From: DATFKA01 sp035268885
GTDB lineage: Bacteria > Bacteroidota > Bacteroidia > Chitinophagales > Saprospiraceae
Assembly (NCBI GenBank): GCA_035268885.1
Contig: DATFKA010000162.1
Location: 28,950-92,949 of the forward strand
Direction: 5' to 3'
DNA length: 64,000 nucleotides
Shown: one piece after another, positions 1-9,029 of the stretch
How the letters are laid out: each line of letters starts with the position of its first letter
Position numbering within the stretch: the first letter of the stretch is position 1
Made by a program: the position numbers and the translations under genes
Notes under the pieces: generated by a model
Told to the model about the DNA's origin: nothing
Databases searched by the model: none
The model's input: the letters and a program-made list of their open reading frames with translations, nothing else

Positions 1-2
1 CC

Positions 3-650
3 GGCTGTGAACTGGGCGATAATTATAAAAATACTTTTCGCGTAAGCGAGGGCAAACTGATCGTGTCCTACGAGGATTACGATACTTTTGATCAGCGCTT
101 TGGTCACTTATTCTATATGGAGCCGCTCTCTCATTATCGCCTGCGGCTGGAATACCGTTTCTTAGGCGAACAGGTACCCGGAGCTCCGGATTGGGCGTAT
201 AAAAACAGTGGAATAAAATTTCATTCGGTCGATCCCGCTTTACTGCCTAAGGATCAGCAATTACTGGTCGCTATCGAGGCCCAATTGCTGGGCGGAAATG
301 GTCAGGAAGAGCGTCCCACGGGTAATGTCTGTACCGCAGGTACGCACATTGTGATAGCAGATTCACTAATTACGCAGCACTGCACTTTTTCTACCTCCGA
401 TACCTATCACGACTCTCGCTGGGTGCGTGCGGAGATTGAGGTACACGGAAGTGAACGAGTTATCCATAAGATTAACGGGGAAGAGGTGCTGCGGTACGCA
501 CAACCCCAATTGGATAGCACGGATGCTTTTGCCCGTAATTTACTGATGCAGGGCTTTCCCAAAATCCTATCGGAAGGCTACATCGCCTTGCAGGCAGAGA
601 GCCATCCGGTAGAATTTCGAAATATCGAGTTGATGCGTCTGGAAAAATGA
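3..650 (+). CDS. DUF1080 (3-keto-disaccharide hydrolase-like) protein, 5' end cut by window
   Basis: The frame is open from base 3, so the start lies upstream of the window; the GTG at 63 is internal. The protein shows the concanavalin-like DUF1080 fold: a block around FGHLFY followed by SHYRLRLEYRF, then NSGIKFHS, and a C-terminal strand ending HPVEFRNIELMRLEK. This family includes 3-keto-glycoside hydrolases and carbohydrate-binding proteins, usually exported in Bacteroidota. The missing N-terminus should hold the signal peptide. It meets the M14 peptidase tail to tail with two bases between the stops. Family assignment is firm; the substrate cannot be read from the sequence. Confidence 0.85.
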   Translation, partial: GCELGDNYKNTFRVSEGKLIVSYEDYDTFDQRFGHLFYMEPLSHYRLRLEYRFLGEQVPGAPDWAYKNSGIKFHSVDPALLPKDQQLLVAIEAQLLGGNGQEERPTGNVCTAGTHIVIADSLITQHCTFSTSDTYHDSRWVRAEIEVHGSERVIHKINGEEVLRYAQPQLDSTDAFARNLLMQGFPKILSEGYIALQAESHPVEFRNIELMRLEK

Positions 651-652
651 AC

Positions 653-3220
653 TTAAAACATCCCCCCAAAGAACAAACTATTCATAAACAGTCGATTGGT
701 ACCGTACCAAAAACCGCGGAAGTTGGGGTTGTCAATTAGACAAATAGCTTTACCTCGCCCCACCGGACTAACCATAGTAGAAGCAGAACCCTGAATCATT
801 TTTAGCGTTTCGGGATGTACATAACCGTCAACCTGAGGCAAATCCTTGTATCTTACTACGGTATTGTAAGGACTCTTACTGGGTTGAATCAGGATATTAT
901 GATTGCGGTATACGTAGATATCCCGATCGCGATAGCCAAAAGCCAGAGGATGGCTTGGATCGATATCTGCCGCAAAGACGACACCACCTACCCGCCGGGA
1001 ACCCGAGCGATTGCGGGCCGTCTCGAAGTCGTAACGTTCCGCTTCTGTTTTTTCTTCTTTCTTTTCGGCTTCGACCGTTTTCTCACTGATTAGCTTATTG
1101 CCCATGGCCCAGGAGACTGCTGAACGTTGCAGGATGAGATTTCCGCCCGCCTGTGTCCATTCTTTGATCCGTTCTACCTGTCTTTCATCCAGGGCATTTC
1201 CATAAGTAGATACCAGCACCAGTGTATTGTAGCGCTCTAGGGGCAGACCGCCAAAGTCATTAACATCTACTTTGGTCATGGGCATATTGTAACGGGTATC
1301 CAGCAAATGCCAGATTTCACCCGCTTCGTAGGCTGAGGTACCGTCCCCAATCAGCATGGCGGCTCTGGGCATCTTAACGACCTGAAAATTCCGGCTACCT
1401 AGGTCGGGGCCGGAAAGACTAAAGCCGGAAGCCACGGTGTGAATATCAATATTAGACAGATTAGCCGCTTCGTTGATCTTTTGATTAAGCATCTGAGGAT
1501 CCAGGGACTGATCAGCTACCGGAATCATTAGCGAGCCGTAGCCAAAATCCATCCGTTGGCCGTCGACCTCCGCTGCAAAAGGCTGAAAAGCGGCGCTGAC
1601 ATTTACTTCATTTTCCAGCAGGTAATACAAAGCCTTAGGAGCCAGGTAGTCACTCCATTCGATCAGGTAGGCATAATCGGCCATGGGGATGCTTTTTGGG
1701 GCGGAAGCCAGATCATCCATGGTCAGTGCGTCTCCCCGGTCAATGTTTTGTGTCAGACCTCCATAGGGCATACCGAAGGTCAAAGCGACCGTCCAACTAG
1801 AAGCATCGTAGAAGACGCTATCGTAGAACTCCGTCACCGGCTCGAAGAAGGTCTGCACCATTAGGTACTGGGCCTGATCGGCGGGTACCATAAAGGCTTT
1901 GCCGGATGGGTATTTGGTATCATCGATCTCCATGTCTTCGTTGAGTTGGTAGGTCTCAATACCGTGTTGTAACAATAGTTTGGCGAAGGCCCGGGTACGG
2001 TTCCAATCGTTCGGGTCACCAAAAATGTAAGTCTGCGTAGCTGCCTTTTGCCCTTTGGCTTTCGCTTCCGCGAAAAAGTTGCGTTGGTGCTCCAGTAGGG
2101 TGTTTCGGTTCTCGACCGAAGCGCGAACGGTCGCCAGGCTGGTGCGTAAATGATTGCGGATCGTAAAGGCAAAAGTGACGTCCTCAGTATCGGATTCTTG
2201 TACGTGACCCCGTGAGCTGGCCTGTTCGAAGACCATTCCCAAACCACCGTGGATATCCGGATAGGTAGAGCCGTAGCCGGGATAGGAGTTGTCGAATACC
2301 TCTTTGGTGAAATACAAAGAACCGATAGCATCCAGGGCATCGACGTAGTATTCGGCAAACAGGTTATTCAGTCCCTCATAATTGCTGCGGGGTACGATGG
2401 GGTTTTCGGAGCCAAAAGGTTTAGTGGGTTCAAAGAAATAGGTACTGTTGGTTCCCATCTCGTGGTAATCGGTCACTACGTTGGGTAACCACTTGCGGTA
2501 AAAAGCCAGGCGGTTGCGACTCTCAACCTGGGCCAGAGGCAGCCAATCTCGGTTTAGATCAAACCAGTAGTGGTTGGTCCGTCCGCCGGGCCAAACTTCA
2601 TTGTGTTCGCGATCATTTGGATCAGCCACCAGTTCTTTTGCTTTGTGCATGTTGGCCCAGTGGGAGTGGCGATCGCGTCCGTCAGGATTGAAGGCGGGAT
2701 CGACAAAGATGACGGCGTTTTCTAGAAATTCGGCCGTTTCGCTGGAGGTATTGGCAACCAGATAATAGGCAGCCAGCATGGCCGCTTCAGTACTCGAAGG
2801 TTCATTACCGTGTACATTATAGCCCAGTAAGACAATCACGGGCTGTTCACCTAAGTTTTCAACCTCGGCATCCGGTTGGGCGATTTTCAGGTGCTTTTGA
2901 CGGATGCTTTCCAGATTGTCGTAGTTATTAGGTGTAGTAATGGTCAGTACGATCTGTGGACGGCGCTCGTTCGTATAACCGATAATTTCGAAGTTAGCTT
3001 TATCGGATACTTCCGCCAGTCGCTCCATATAGGCAACCATACGGTCAATACGCGTATGGAAGTCTCCTACGGAATAGCCCAGAAATGCTTCAGGCGTCGG
3101 AATATCGGGGTCAAAACGACTACCTTCCGGAAAAAAGTAATCATTTTGGGCGCTCAGCATGGGGCTTAAGCCTAAAATACAGATAAGTAAGATAAAAGAT
3201 TTGTGTAATTGGATAGGCAT
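653..3220 (-). CDS. M14 family zinc carboxypeptidase, secreted
   Basis: An 855-residue exported metallopeptidase. I start it at the ATG at 3220 because a signal peptide begins there (MPIQLHKSFILLI...SAQ); a longer frame to 3271 adds 17 residues ahead of that signal. The zinc site is visible as HGNE (H137, E140 from this start) with a likely third ligand in DYHEMG (about H253). Family marks NPDGRDR and WFDLNRDW sit between them, and GLGMVFEQ is the region of the catalytic glutamate. The remaining roughly 450 residues form an extra C-terminal portion seen in large Bacteroidota M14 proteins, including a Lys/Glu-rich stretch (VEAEKKEEKTEAER). Probably degrades peptides in the periplasm or outside the cell. 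Confidence 0.9.
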   Translation of the reverse strand: MPIQLHKSFILLICILGLSPMLSAQNDYFFPEGSRFDPDIPTPEAFLGYSVGDFHTRIDRMVAYMERLAEVSDKANFEIIGYTNERRPQIVLTITTPNNYDNLESIRQKHLKIAQPDAEVENLGEQPVIVLLGYNVHGNEPSSTEAAMLAAYYLVANTSSETAEFLENAVIFVDPAFNPDGRDRHSHWANMHKAKELVADPNDREHNEVWPGGRTNHYWFDLNRDWLPLAQVESRNRLAFYRKWLPNVVTDYHEMGTNSTYFFEPTKPFGSENPIVPRSNYEGLNNLFAEYYVDALDAIGSLYFTKEVFDNSYPGYGSTYPDIHGGLGMVFEQASSRGHVQESDTEDVTFAFTIRNHLRTSLATVRASVENRNTLLEHQRNFFAEAKAKGQKAATQTYIFGDPNDWNRTRAFAKLLLQHGIETYQLNEDMEIDDTKYPSGKAFMVPADQAQYLMVQTFFEPVTEFYDSVFYDASSWTVALTFGMPYGGLTQNIDRGDALTMDDLASAPKSIPMADYAYLIEWSDYLAPKALYYLLENEVNVSAAFQPFAAEVDGQRMDFGYGSLMIPVADQSLDPQMLNQKINEAANLSNIDIHTVASGFSLSGPDLGSRNFQVVKMPRAAMLIGDGTSAYEAGEIWHLLDTRYNMPMTKVDVNDFGGLPLERYNTLVLVSTYGNALDERQVERIKEWTQAGGNLILQRSAVSWAMGNKLISEKTVEAEKKEEKTEAERYDFETARNRSGSRRVGGVVFAADIDPSHPLAFGYRDRDIYVYRNHNILIQPSKSPYNTVVRYKDLPQVDGYVHPETLKMIQGSASTMVSPVGRGKAICLIDNPNFRGFWYGTNRLFMNSLFFGGMF

Positions 3221-3350
3221 AGTTCTTGTATTTTTTGTCGGGGTAAAATACGAAGAATTTGCTAATGCCAATACCGAGTGCTGGGCTTCTTTTTAATTTG
3301 GGCCGAGCTAGCCGTAGGCATTTTTGGCACTTTTGTAGCTGGCACTTCGT

Positions 3351-4094
3351 TTAGAAGGGGCGGCGAGAGCCAAGTAAATTTAATATACAATTGTCGTGAT
3401 TACCAACGGTAAAGGCAAATTGCTGTGCGACCGGACGACCACTTTGCAAGATTGCTGGCTGCCAGCAGGGCATATTTTGTATGGTCTCCAATAGGAGTTG
3501 GTCAACAGCTTCGTTTTTCGAGGACTCGAAGATTTGTACCTCTTGGATAGCCCCCGATTCATCGACGGTAAATTGGACAGCGGCTAAATCGTATTCGGTG
3601 AAGCTGCCCTCAGGTATTTTGTTAATAGCCTTTGCCTGTAAATATTGCCGTAGAGCGGATAGACCACCTACAAATTGGGCGTCTTGCGTAGGCTGTACGA
3701 CGAAAGAGAAGCTGTATTCTTTTGGGTCATTCTCTTTTAGGTTGTTCCTTGGAAGGTACTGTACCTTTACCCGAATGGTTGTATTTTCGTCTGCCCTTAA
3801 TAGCTTGATCTTTTGTTCCGGGTTGAGTTCGGCGCTTCGGCTAATGACGGTATTCGTTATTCCTGACTGTTGGGTAATTACTTTCACGCTCAGATACTCT
3901 TTTATCCAGTTTGTTGGGAAGCGGGGGTGCATGTCCACTAGAGTCTCCGCCGTTTGTAATTCAGTCGGGCTTAGGCTGATATAGGGGACTATTTTGCGGA
4001 CTTCGAAGGGAAGTTTAGTACCGTTTACCGATTGAGCGTAAAGGCAATGGCCCAGCGCAAGGCTGATCAGCAGGGATAATAGGGATTTTTTCAT
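3351..4094 (-). CDS. Exported protein with TonB C-terminal-like domain
   Basis: A 247-residue protein with a clear signal peptide (MKKSLLSLLISLALGHCLYAQ). The middle part is unassigned. The C-terminal roughly 100 residues, from QFVGGLSALRQYL through VDESGAIQEVQIFESS to the NMPCWQPAILQSGRPV block, match the TonB_C fold used by Bacteroidota energy-transducer-like proteins. There is no N-terminal anchor or proline-rich linker of a true TonB, so this is a periplasmic relative rather than a working TonB. It stands alone between oppositely spaced neighbours on the same strand. Function unknown. Confidence 0.75.
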   Translation of the reverse strand: MKKSLLSLLISLALGHCLYAQSVNGTKLPFEVRKIVPYISLSPTELQTAETLVDMHPRFPTNWIKEYLSVKVITQQSGITNTVISRSAELNPEQKIKLLRADENTTIRVKVQYLPRNNLKENDPKEYSFSFVVQPTQDAQFVGGLSALRQYLQAKAINKIPEGSFTEYDLAAVQFTVDESGAIQEVQIFESSKNEAVDQLLLETIQNMPCWQPAILQSGRPVAQQFAFTVGNHDNCILNLLGSRRPF

Positions 4095-4221
4095 TAGACT
4101 ATTTTTGCGAAAGTGAACTTCTACCTAAAAGTAGTAAAAAACAGTAGGCGCTTAGCCTTTTTAACAGCTCAATAACAAAGTGAGATAGTGCTATTTCACT
4201 CGACTTCCCAAAACCGTATGC

Positions 4222-4241
4222 GTGCCTCTTTGTGGAGGCAC
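4222..4241 (-). terminator. Hairpin downstream of the beta-helix gene
   Basis: Perfect 7-bp stem GTGCCTC/GAGGCAC with a 6-base loop, 25 bases past the stop of the beta-helix/PKD gene. On the minus strand it is followed by GCATACGGTTTT, a weak U-run, so termination is plausible but not certain. Confidence 0.45.
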
Positions 4242-4265
4242 CTGCCCGTCGAATAGATGGTCTTC

Positions 4266-6821
4266 TTATTCAAGTCTAGAAAAATTGCCAGCCAAAAGAA
4301 TGGTGAAATTGAGGAAGAATACAACTAATAGAAGTATTTGCCAGGTTGACATGAGTGGTAGTGCTGCTATATCATTACCCTCGCCATTATCATCGTTGCC
4401 GTCATTGCCGTTACTATCCATGACCTCGATCATTTGCGTTTGTGTACTTTCCAGTCCACCATCATCGGTGACGGTGAGCTGAATGGAATAAGTACCGGCT
4501 GCGGTAAAGGTATGACTGGTCATTTGTCCGCTTCCGGTCTGGCCGTCGCCAAAATCCCAGGCATAGCTGGTGATGGTCCCATCACTATCGGAGCTGGCGG
4601 AGGCATCCAGGTTCACGGTTAATCCATTGGGAGTAGCCTGGAAGCTGGCCATTGGAGCTATATTCGATTCCATCGTATTGTAGACAATTTGTGGGTCCCG
4701 GTCGGTGGCATTAGCATCTTTGGAAACGAAAGCGTAAAGATTATCCAGGCTGGCCTCCGAAAGGCGCAAACTAAGTACACCATCTCCCATGATTTCAGTA
4801 TTTACTAGGGCGGTAATATCAATTTCTAACCACTGGCCAAAGATAGGTACATCATCTGTAGAGATCAAATTGTCTTCCCCCGGTTGATTGTTCCAGGTAA
4901 TACTGTTCTCCGACCAGCTATCATCACTGACAAAGTGTAAAGCGTTCTGCACCGCATAAGGTCGGCTGGGTGGCTCATTGATGACGTATAGGCGTAGCGT
5001 AGCATCCAGGACAGCTTCGGATATACCGCTGAGATCAAATTTTAAAAAACTCCTGCGGTCGCCACCGGGCGACCCATCATTATCTTTAATGTTTAGATCA
5101 TCCGCAGTTCCGAAATTAGTGCCGCTGCTGGTACCCCCTCGTACGGTAGCATCCTCTGCAGCAAAAAGGGTTTGCGCAGAGGGCGGTTCTCCAAATTCAT
5201 TCTCACCCGCCCAGGTTTCGAGTAACTCATAAATATCTCCGCTCCTTTGTTCGGGGATGGTTACGTTCTCTACGGCCTGCGTACCCAAACGATCTTCCAG
5301 TTGTTGCAGATACAGACTGCGGGGTAGAACGGGATTATTCCAGTTATCCCAGTAACCAGCACCGTTTTGCTCCAAACCAGTATTGCCAATCCCCCAATTG
5401 ATTCCGCCCAGCGGACTATCAACTTTTATATCGCTTTTATAGGAGACAACGTTCCAAAACATGGTGGTATTTCCAGCCCAACCGTGCCCACTGCCCGAGG
5501 AGCCCCGGTTCTGTACCCGGATCTGACCACCCCGAACATTATCGAATAAGGTACCGGTAGTCCAGCGTTGGTGTGGACCAATATCCGAGTGGGTGCTGGC
5601 ACTGTAATTATCCAGGAAGACATTTGGCCCCGTCACCCGGGAGCCCATGACCAGATCGTGTCGGCCTTCGCGGGTGTAGCAGCGTTGGATGAGGTTCCCT
5701 AAGCCGTCACCAATGTTAAAAGAATACCGACGAGCGCCGGTGATTTCGGATACATGATCAATGGAGGCGCATTCTTGAATCGTATTGAAGTTGGATTCGT
5801 TAGTAATGGATACCGTACCGTATCCCAGATATTGTCCGGTCACATTTGTCACCCAGGAATTTACCGTTCTTTTTAGGCGGACGGCAATCCATGCGTGGTT
5901 TTCATCCTCTGGGTTGTTAGGGTCGAAATACGATTCTACTCTTAAGTTTTCTACCCCACATTGCTCGATACGTCCGGGGACGGAAGTCCTATATACTTCA
6001 CCCCCTCCGTATTGGTCTTCCATTACGTCTACTAGCGGGATATTTACGGTAATATTATTACCTGAAATGGCCGTAATCACGCGCTCGTGATCAATGGTAT
6101 AGGAGCTGGGTGTCCAGCCATTACAGCCTCCGGGATCTCCCGCACAGAGCGTGGCTTCGTCCATGCCGAGCTCATCGATCCAAAACTGATTAGGGGTGCG
6201 ACGTACAACGATCGTATCGCCAACGCTGTAGCCAGTAGGGTCTGCAATATTGAAGCTGGTACTACCCAGGGGAACGTAGGAAGTGGTGATGCGCTCCTGG
6301 GATGTTCCCTGCCGGTCGAAACCTCCTCCGCGACCCTGAATGGTAATCACATCGTGTTGGGTTTGAAGCTGTGCAAAGAGTACGGTACCATTGACGCCCT
6401 GGCCTTCCCCCCGGAGTACGACGCCACTTTCTTCAATATAAAGCTGATCGACATTATAACGTCCGGCCGTTAAGAAGACTGCTCCCCGGAATCCATTGCC
6501 ATCCAGTGGCAGAGACTCGGCATAATCGATCGCGGCCTGAATGGCGGGCGTATCGTCACCACCCGAAGGAGACAAAGTCTGTACCACCGGCGCCGTGGGG
6601 ATTGCCACGCCGCCACCCCGATAACCCGCGTAGGAAAAATCGGGAATGACATTAACATCATTAGTCTGCCCTTCCATAGCGAAGGGAACGTAACTCAAAG
6701 AGCCATTATCCAGAAAAACCAAGTTAGAGGATTGTGCGGTCGCGGATATTGAGGATATCAGGCAGATAAGGAAGAGGCCTCCTGACAGCCAGTGAAGGAA
6801 AAGAGTCGAATTATTTTTCAT
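4266..6821 (-). CDS. Beta-helix / DNRLRE / PKD surface protein with IPTL-like C-terminal tail
   Basis: An 851-residue exported protein. After the signal peptide comes a pectate-lyase-like right-handed beta-helix (about residues 70-510; GDDTPAIQAAIDYAE, GRYNVDQLYIEESGVVLRGEG). Next is a DNRLRE/CBM96-type module (about 550-710; AAEDATVRGG, RRSFLKFDLSGI), then a PKD domain (about 720-800; DASASSDSDGTITSYAWDFGDG). An Asn/Asp/Gly-rich linker leads to one hydrophobic segment close to the C-terminus, LPLMSTWQILLLVVFFL. That tail resembles the IPTL-CTERM sorting signal (consensus like IPTLSEW plus membrane segment) in a degenerate form. Likely polysaccharide binding or cleavage at the cell surface; no catalytic residues were identified. 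Confidence 0.82.
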   Translation of the reverse strand: MKNNSTLFLHWLSGGLFLICLISSISATAQSSNLVFLDNGSLSYVPFAMEGQTNDVNVIPDFSYAGYRGGGVAIPTAPVVQTLSPSGGDDTPAIQAAIDYAESLPLDGNGFRGAVFLTAGRYNVDQLYIEESGVVLRGEGQGVNGTVLFAQLQTQHDVITIQGRGGGFDRQGTSQERITTSYVPLGSTSFNIADPTGYSVGDTIVVRRTPNQFWIDELGMDEATLCAGDPGGCNGWTPSSYTIDHERVITAISGNNITVNIPLVDVMEDQYGGGEVYRTSVPGRIEQCGVENLRVESYFDPNNPEDENHAWIAVRLKRTVNSWVTNVTGQYLGYGTVSITNESNFNTIQECASIDHVSEITGARRYSFNIGDGLGNLIQRCYTREGRHDLVMGSRVTGPNVFLDNYSASTHSDIGPHQRWTTGTLFDNVRGGQIRVQNRGSSGSGHGWAGNTTMFWNVVSYKSDIKVDSPLGGINWGIGNTGLEQNGAGYWDNWNNPVLPRSLYLQQLEDRLGTQAVENVTIPEQRSGDIYELLETWAGENEFGEPPSAQTLFAAEDATVRGGTSSGTNFGTADDLNIKDNDGSPGGDRRSFLKFDLSGISEAVLDATLRLYVINEPPSRPYAVQNALHFVSDDSWSENSITWNNQPGEDNLISTDDVPIFGQWLEIDITALVNTEIMGDGVLSLRLSEASLDNLYAFVSKDANATDRDPQIVYNTMESNIAPMASFQATPNGLTVNLDASASSDSDGTITSYAWDFGDGQTGSGQMTSHTFTAAGTYSIQLTVTDDGGLESTQTQMIEVMDSNGNDGNDDNGEGNDIAALPLMSTWQILLLVVFFLNFTILLAGNFSRLE

Positions 6822-7094
6822 TTGTTTTTTTTCATGAGTGAAACCTTAAGTTTTCCCCTTGTGAGGGAGTTAATACCTGATTTTAGGTGGTCAACTTAAG
6901 GATCGTTTACAGATCTACGTCATATAAAATTAAAAATATTATTTTTTAACCAATTTATATCTATAAAAGCGATATTTTTTATACTTATTTCATTGAAGTG
7001 ATCTTAAATCTCCTTACTAGGGTGTAAAAAACGTACTTTAAGCTTATTTTGCTATATTTTATTTAGCTATAGTTGTTTATATTTTCTCATAAGC
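6822..7094. other. AT-rich intergenic stretch, no gene seen
   Basis: About 270 bases, markedly richer in A and T than the flanking genes, with stops in all frames. It holds the upstream region of the beta-helix gene. I see no convincing hairpin or small gene here. Confidence 0.5.
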
Positions 7095-7253
7095 CAAATA
7101 CACCTTAAGTTCCGCCGAACCCTTACTGCGCTTACGCAAATAGTAGGCTATCCGATCGAGTAGTGCTTATTCTTTGTTGGTCTCCGCCAATATCGATTGC
7201 ATTTGTAGCCCCAGGCAGCGCAGTAAATTACCTATCTGTGGATGATCAAAGGT
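7095..7253 (-). pseudogene. Relic of the C-terminal tail of a caspase-subtilase-like gene
   Basis: Read on the minus strand from 7253, this stretch translates to a diverged copy of the last part of the protease at 9030-11729. TF...QxGNLLRxLxLxMQSxLAET aligns first, then ALLD, then YLRxRS, then ELKVYL. By my alignment 32 of 52 compared residues are identical and the frame is kept throughout. There is one in-frame TAA (7167-7169) and one clean 36-base deletion of 12 codons. The upstream part of the ancestral gene is gone; the TPR lipoprotein gene abuts and its own stop codon (7246-7248, another frame) lies inside the relic. It looks like a remnant of a tandem duplication, or of a second gene that carried the same tail. 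Confidence 0.8.
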
Positions 7254-8883
7254 CTGGCTGCTTCCAGGCCTGGGCAATCTTAGCGATTTCTTCTTGCAGG
7301 CGCTCCGCTTCCTTATCCTGACCCAAGGCCCGGTGAGCAGTCATTTTCCCCATCAGGGCTTTAGTCCTTTTGGGCATGCGCTGGAGCGCACTTTCAAACT
7401 GTTGAGCGGCCTCTTTATACTGGCCTTTTGTCAACAACCACTCACCGTATTGCTCGAAAGAAGGTTTGGTAATTCTGGGTGGCCCGGCTGGATAGTTGGT
7501 TTGCTCTTCCAGGGTTACGGCTTGTTTCATCTGCGTTTCGAATTGCTCTTCATTGCCTTCCAGCAGAGCCTTCATTCCCTTCATTTGGGCAATTACGACT
7601 TTAGCACTGTTGACGGCGTTTTCGGTAGGTGCATATCTACTGGTACCGAGGGCACACATCGCAATACCGTCGTCTTCCACCTGGTTAGAGGCGATATAGG
7701 TCTGCGCAGTTAACCATTCTATTTCATCCTGAATGGTCTGCGTGTCTTCTTGTTGATGTGCCACTTGAGCCCTTAGAAAGCTCCGAACCGATTTGGCCAT
7801 CAGTCCGATATCGTCTACTTTGACATCGGTATCCAGTTGTATAGCTGAGGATACTTGGCCGTTTTCGGCTAACTGTCTACTTTGCATCCCCAGTAGATAT
7901 CCTCTGGCGCCTTTCGTTGGGTCTTTTGGAACGTAAGTGAGCATATCCTGTAGGATTTTTTCTGCCTCGGCATATCTGCCCTGTTGAAGGAGGCCATAAT
8001 GCAGCCAGGCAAAAGAGTGGTATCCGCGTGCGCCATCGGTCAGCTCCAGGTTTTGCATACGGGCGACACTAGCCTGATAAGATACCTGATTAGAATTGAC
8101 CACGCCATCCCATTCTCCAAGTGCCAAGTAGATATGGGAGGGCATGTGCAAGGCGTGCGCGGCATCGGCGGCTACTTTTGCGTAAGCATCGGCGGCGGCA
8201 TGTGCATTTTCAGCCGAGGTTGGACCATCCAGGGCATGAATCTTGTAGTGCAGTGCTCCGGGATGTAGCGGATTTACGGCCAGGATATCATCGGCTATTG
8301 AGGCTGCTAATCTTAAATCTTCGCTGCCGTTTCCATATTCTTCCGTAGCCCAGATTAAAGAAAGCGCATAGAAAGCGGCTATTTCCTGATGTTGTGGATA
8401 CTGTTGATGCAGGGAGGCCAGGTGAGTAGTGATCTTTTTATTCCTTTCTTCGAATTGACCATCGCCGTACATGATTTCCACCAGTTCCCACATGGCTTTC
8501 TTTAGGGGATCTTCGATAGAGGCTAATCTTTCCGCTTTTGTATCTCCCAAGCGGGATAAGATGGCTCTTCCTTTTTCCAGATTTTGCAATTGCCACAGTG
8601 CCTTGTAGTGGCACATCGCTTCTCCCCAATGGGTGAGTACCTCGGTACTATCTTGAGCGGTTGCTGCCTCAAAGGCGGAAAGGGCATCCTCGTATTCAAA
8701 GTTGTGTAGCAGCAGTAGCCCTTCCTCAAATTTTTCGCGGGTGTCTGACTCGAGGGTAAATCCATGTTGGAGTACGCCAAGAACGACTTCACCAGACTCG
8801 GATGTCAGGGAGGTCGGTTCTTTAGGAGAACAGGCAACGAGGAGTAGGGCGAGCATTAAAATGAGATAGCTAATAGGCTTCAT
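7246..8883 (-). CDS. TPR-repeat lipoprotein
   Basis: A 545-residue lipoprotein: signal peptide with lipobox LLVAC then S-P-K, so Cys18 would be lipidated. Tetratricopeptide repeats follow, for example HNFEYEDALSAFEAATAQDS near residue 50 and GQYKEAAQQFESALQRMPKRTKAL near the C-terminus. A His-rich helical part lies between (HAAADAYAKVAADAAHALHMPSHIYL). TPR lipoproteins of this length act as protein-binding scaffolds in the Bacteroidota envelope; no enzyme motif is visible. The last codons (QPDL-stop) run into the relic described at 7095-7253, so the present C-terminus may have been set by that rearrangement. Confidence 0.85.
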   Translation of the reverse strand: MKPISYLILMLALLLVACSPKEPTSLTSESGEVVLGVLQHGFTLESDTREKFEEGLLLLHNFEYEDALSAFEAATAQDSTEVLTHWGEAMCHYKALWQLQNLEKGRAILSRLGDTKAERLASIEDPLKKAMWELVEIMYGDGQFEERNKKITTHLASLHQQYPQHQEIAAFYALSLIWATEEYGNGSEDLRLAASIADDILAVNPLHPGALHYKIHALDGPTSAENAHAAADAYAKVAADAAHALHMPSHIYLALGEWDGVVNSNQVSYQASVARMQNLELTDGARGYHSFAWLHYGLLQQGRYAEAEKILQDMLTYVPKDPTKGARGYLLGMQSRQLAENGQVSSAIQLDTDVKVDDIGLMAKSVRSFLRAQVAHQQEDTQTIQDEIEWLTAQTYIASNQVEDDGIAMCALGTSRYAPTENAVNSAKVVIAQMKGMKALLEGNEEQFETQMKQAVTLEEQTNYPAGPPRITKPSFEQYGEWLLTKGQYKEAAQQFESALQRMPKRTKALMGKMTAHRALGQDKEAERLQEEIAKIAQAWKQPDL

Positions 8884-9029
8884 GTGTTTGTGATTTAAGA
8901 TGTTGGTTGTTATTGATGGGGGCTTAGCTAAAATATATCGTTCTGGTTTAGCTACTCCTAAAATAAGGCTATTTATGAATAGTATTTTCTGATTGCCCCA
9001 GTGCTTTAATATCGGGTTTTATATCCACT

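Noticed and set aside
3351..4094. True TonB energy transducer
   Set aside because: No membrane anchor plus proline-rich linker and no exbB/exbD nearby; only the C-terminal domain is TonB-like.
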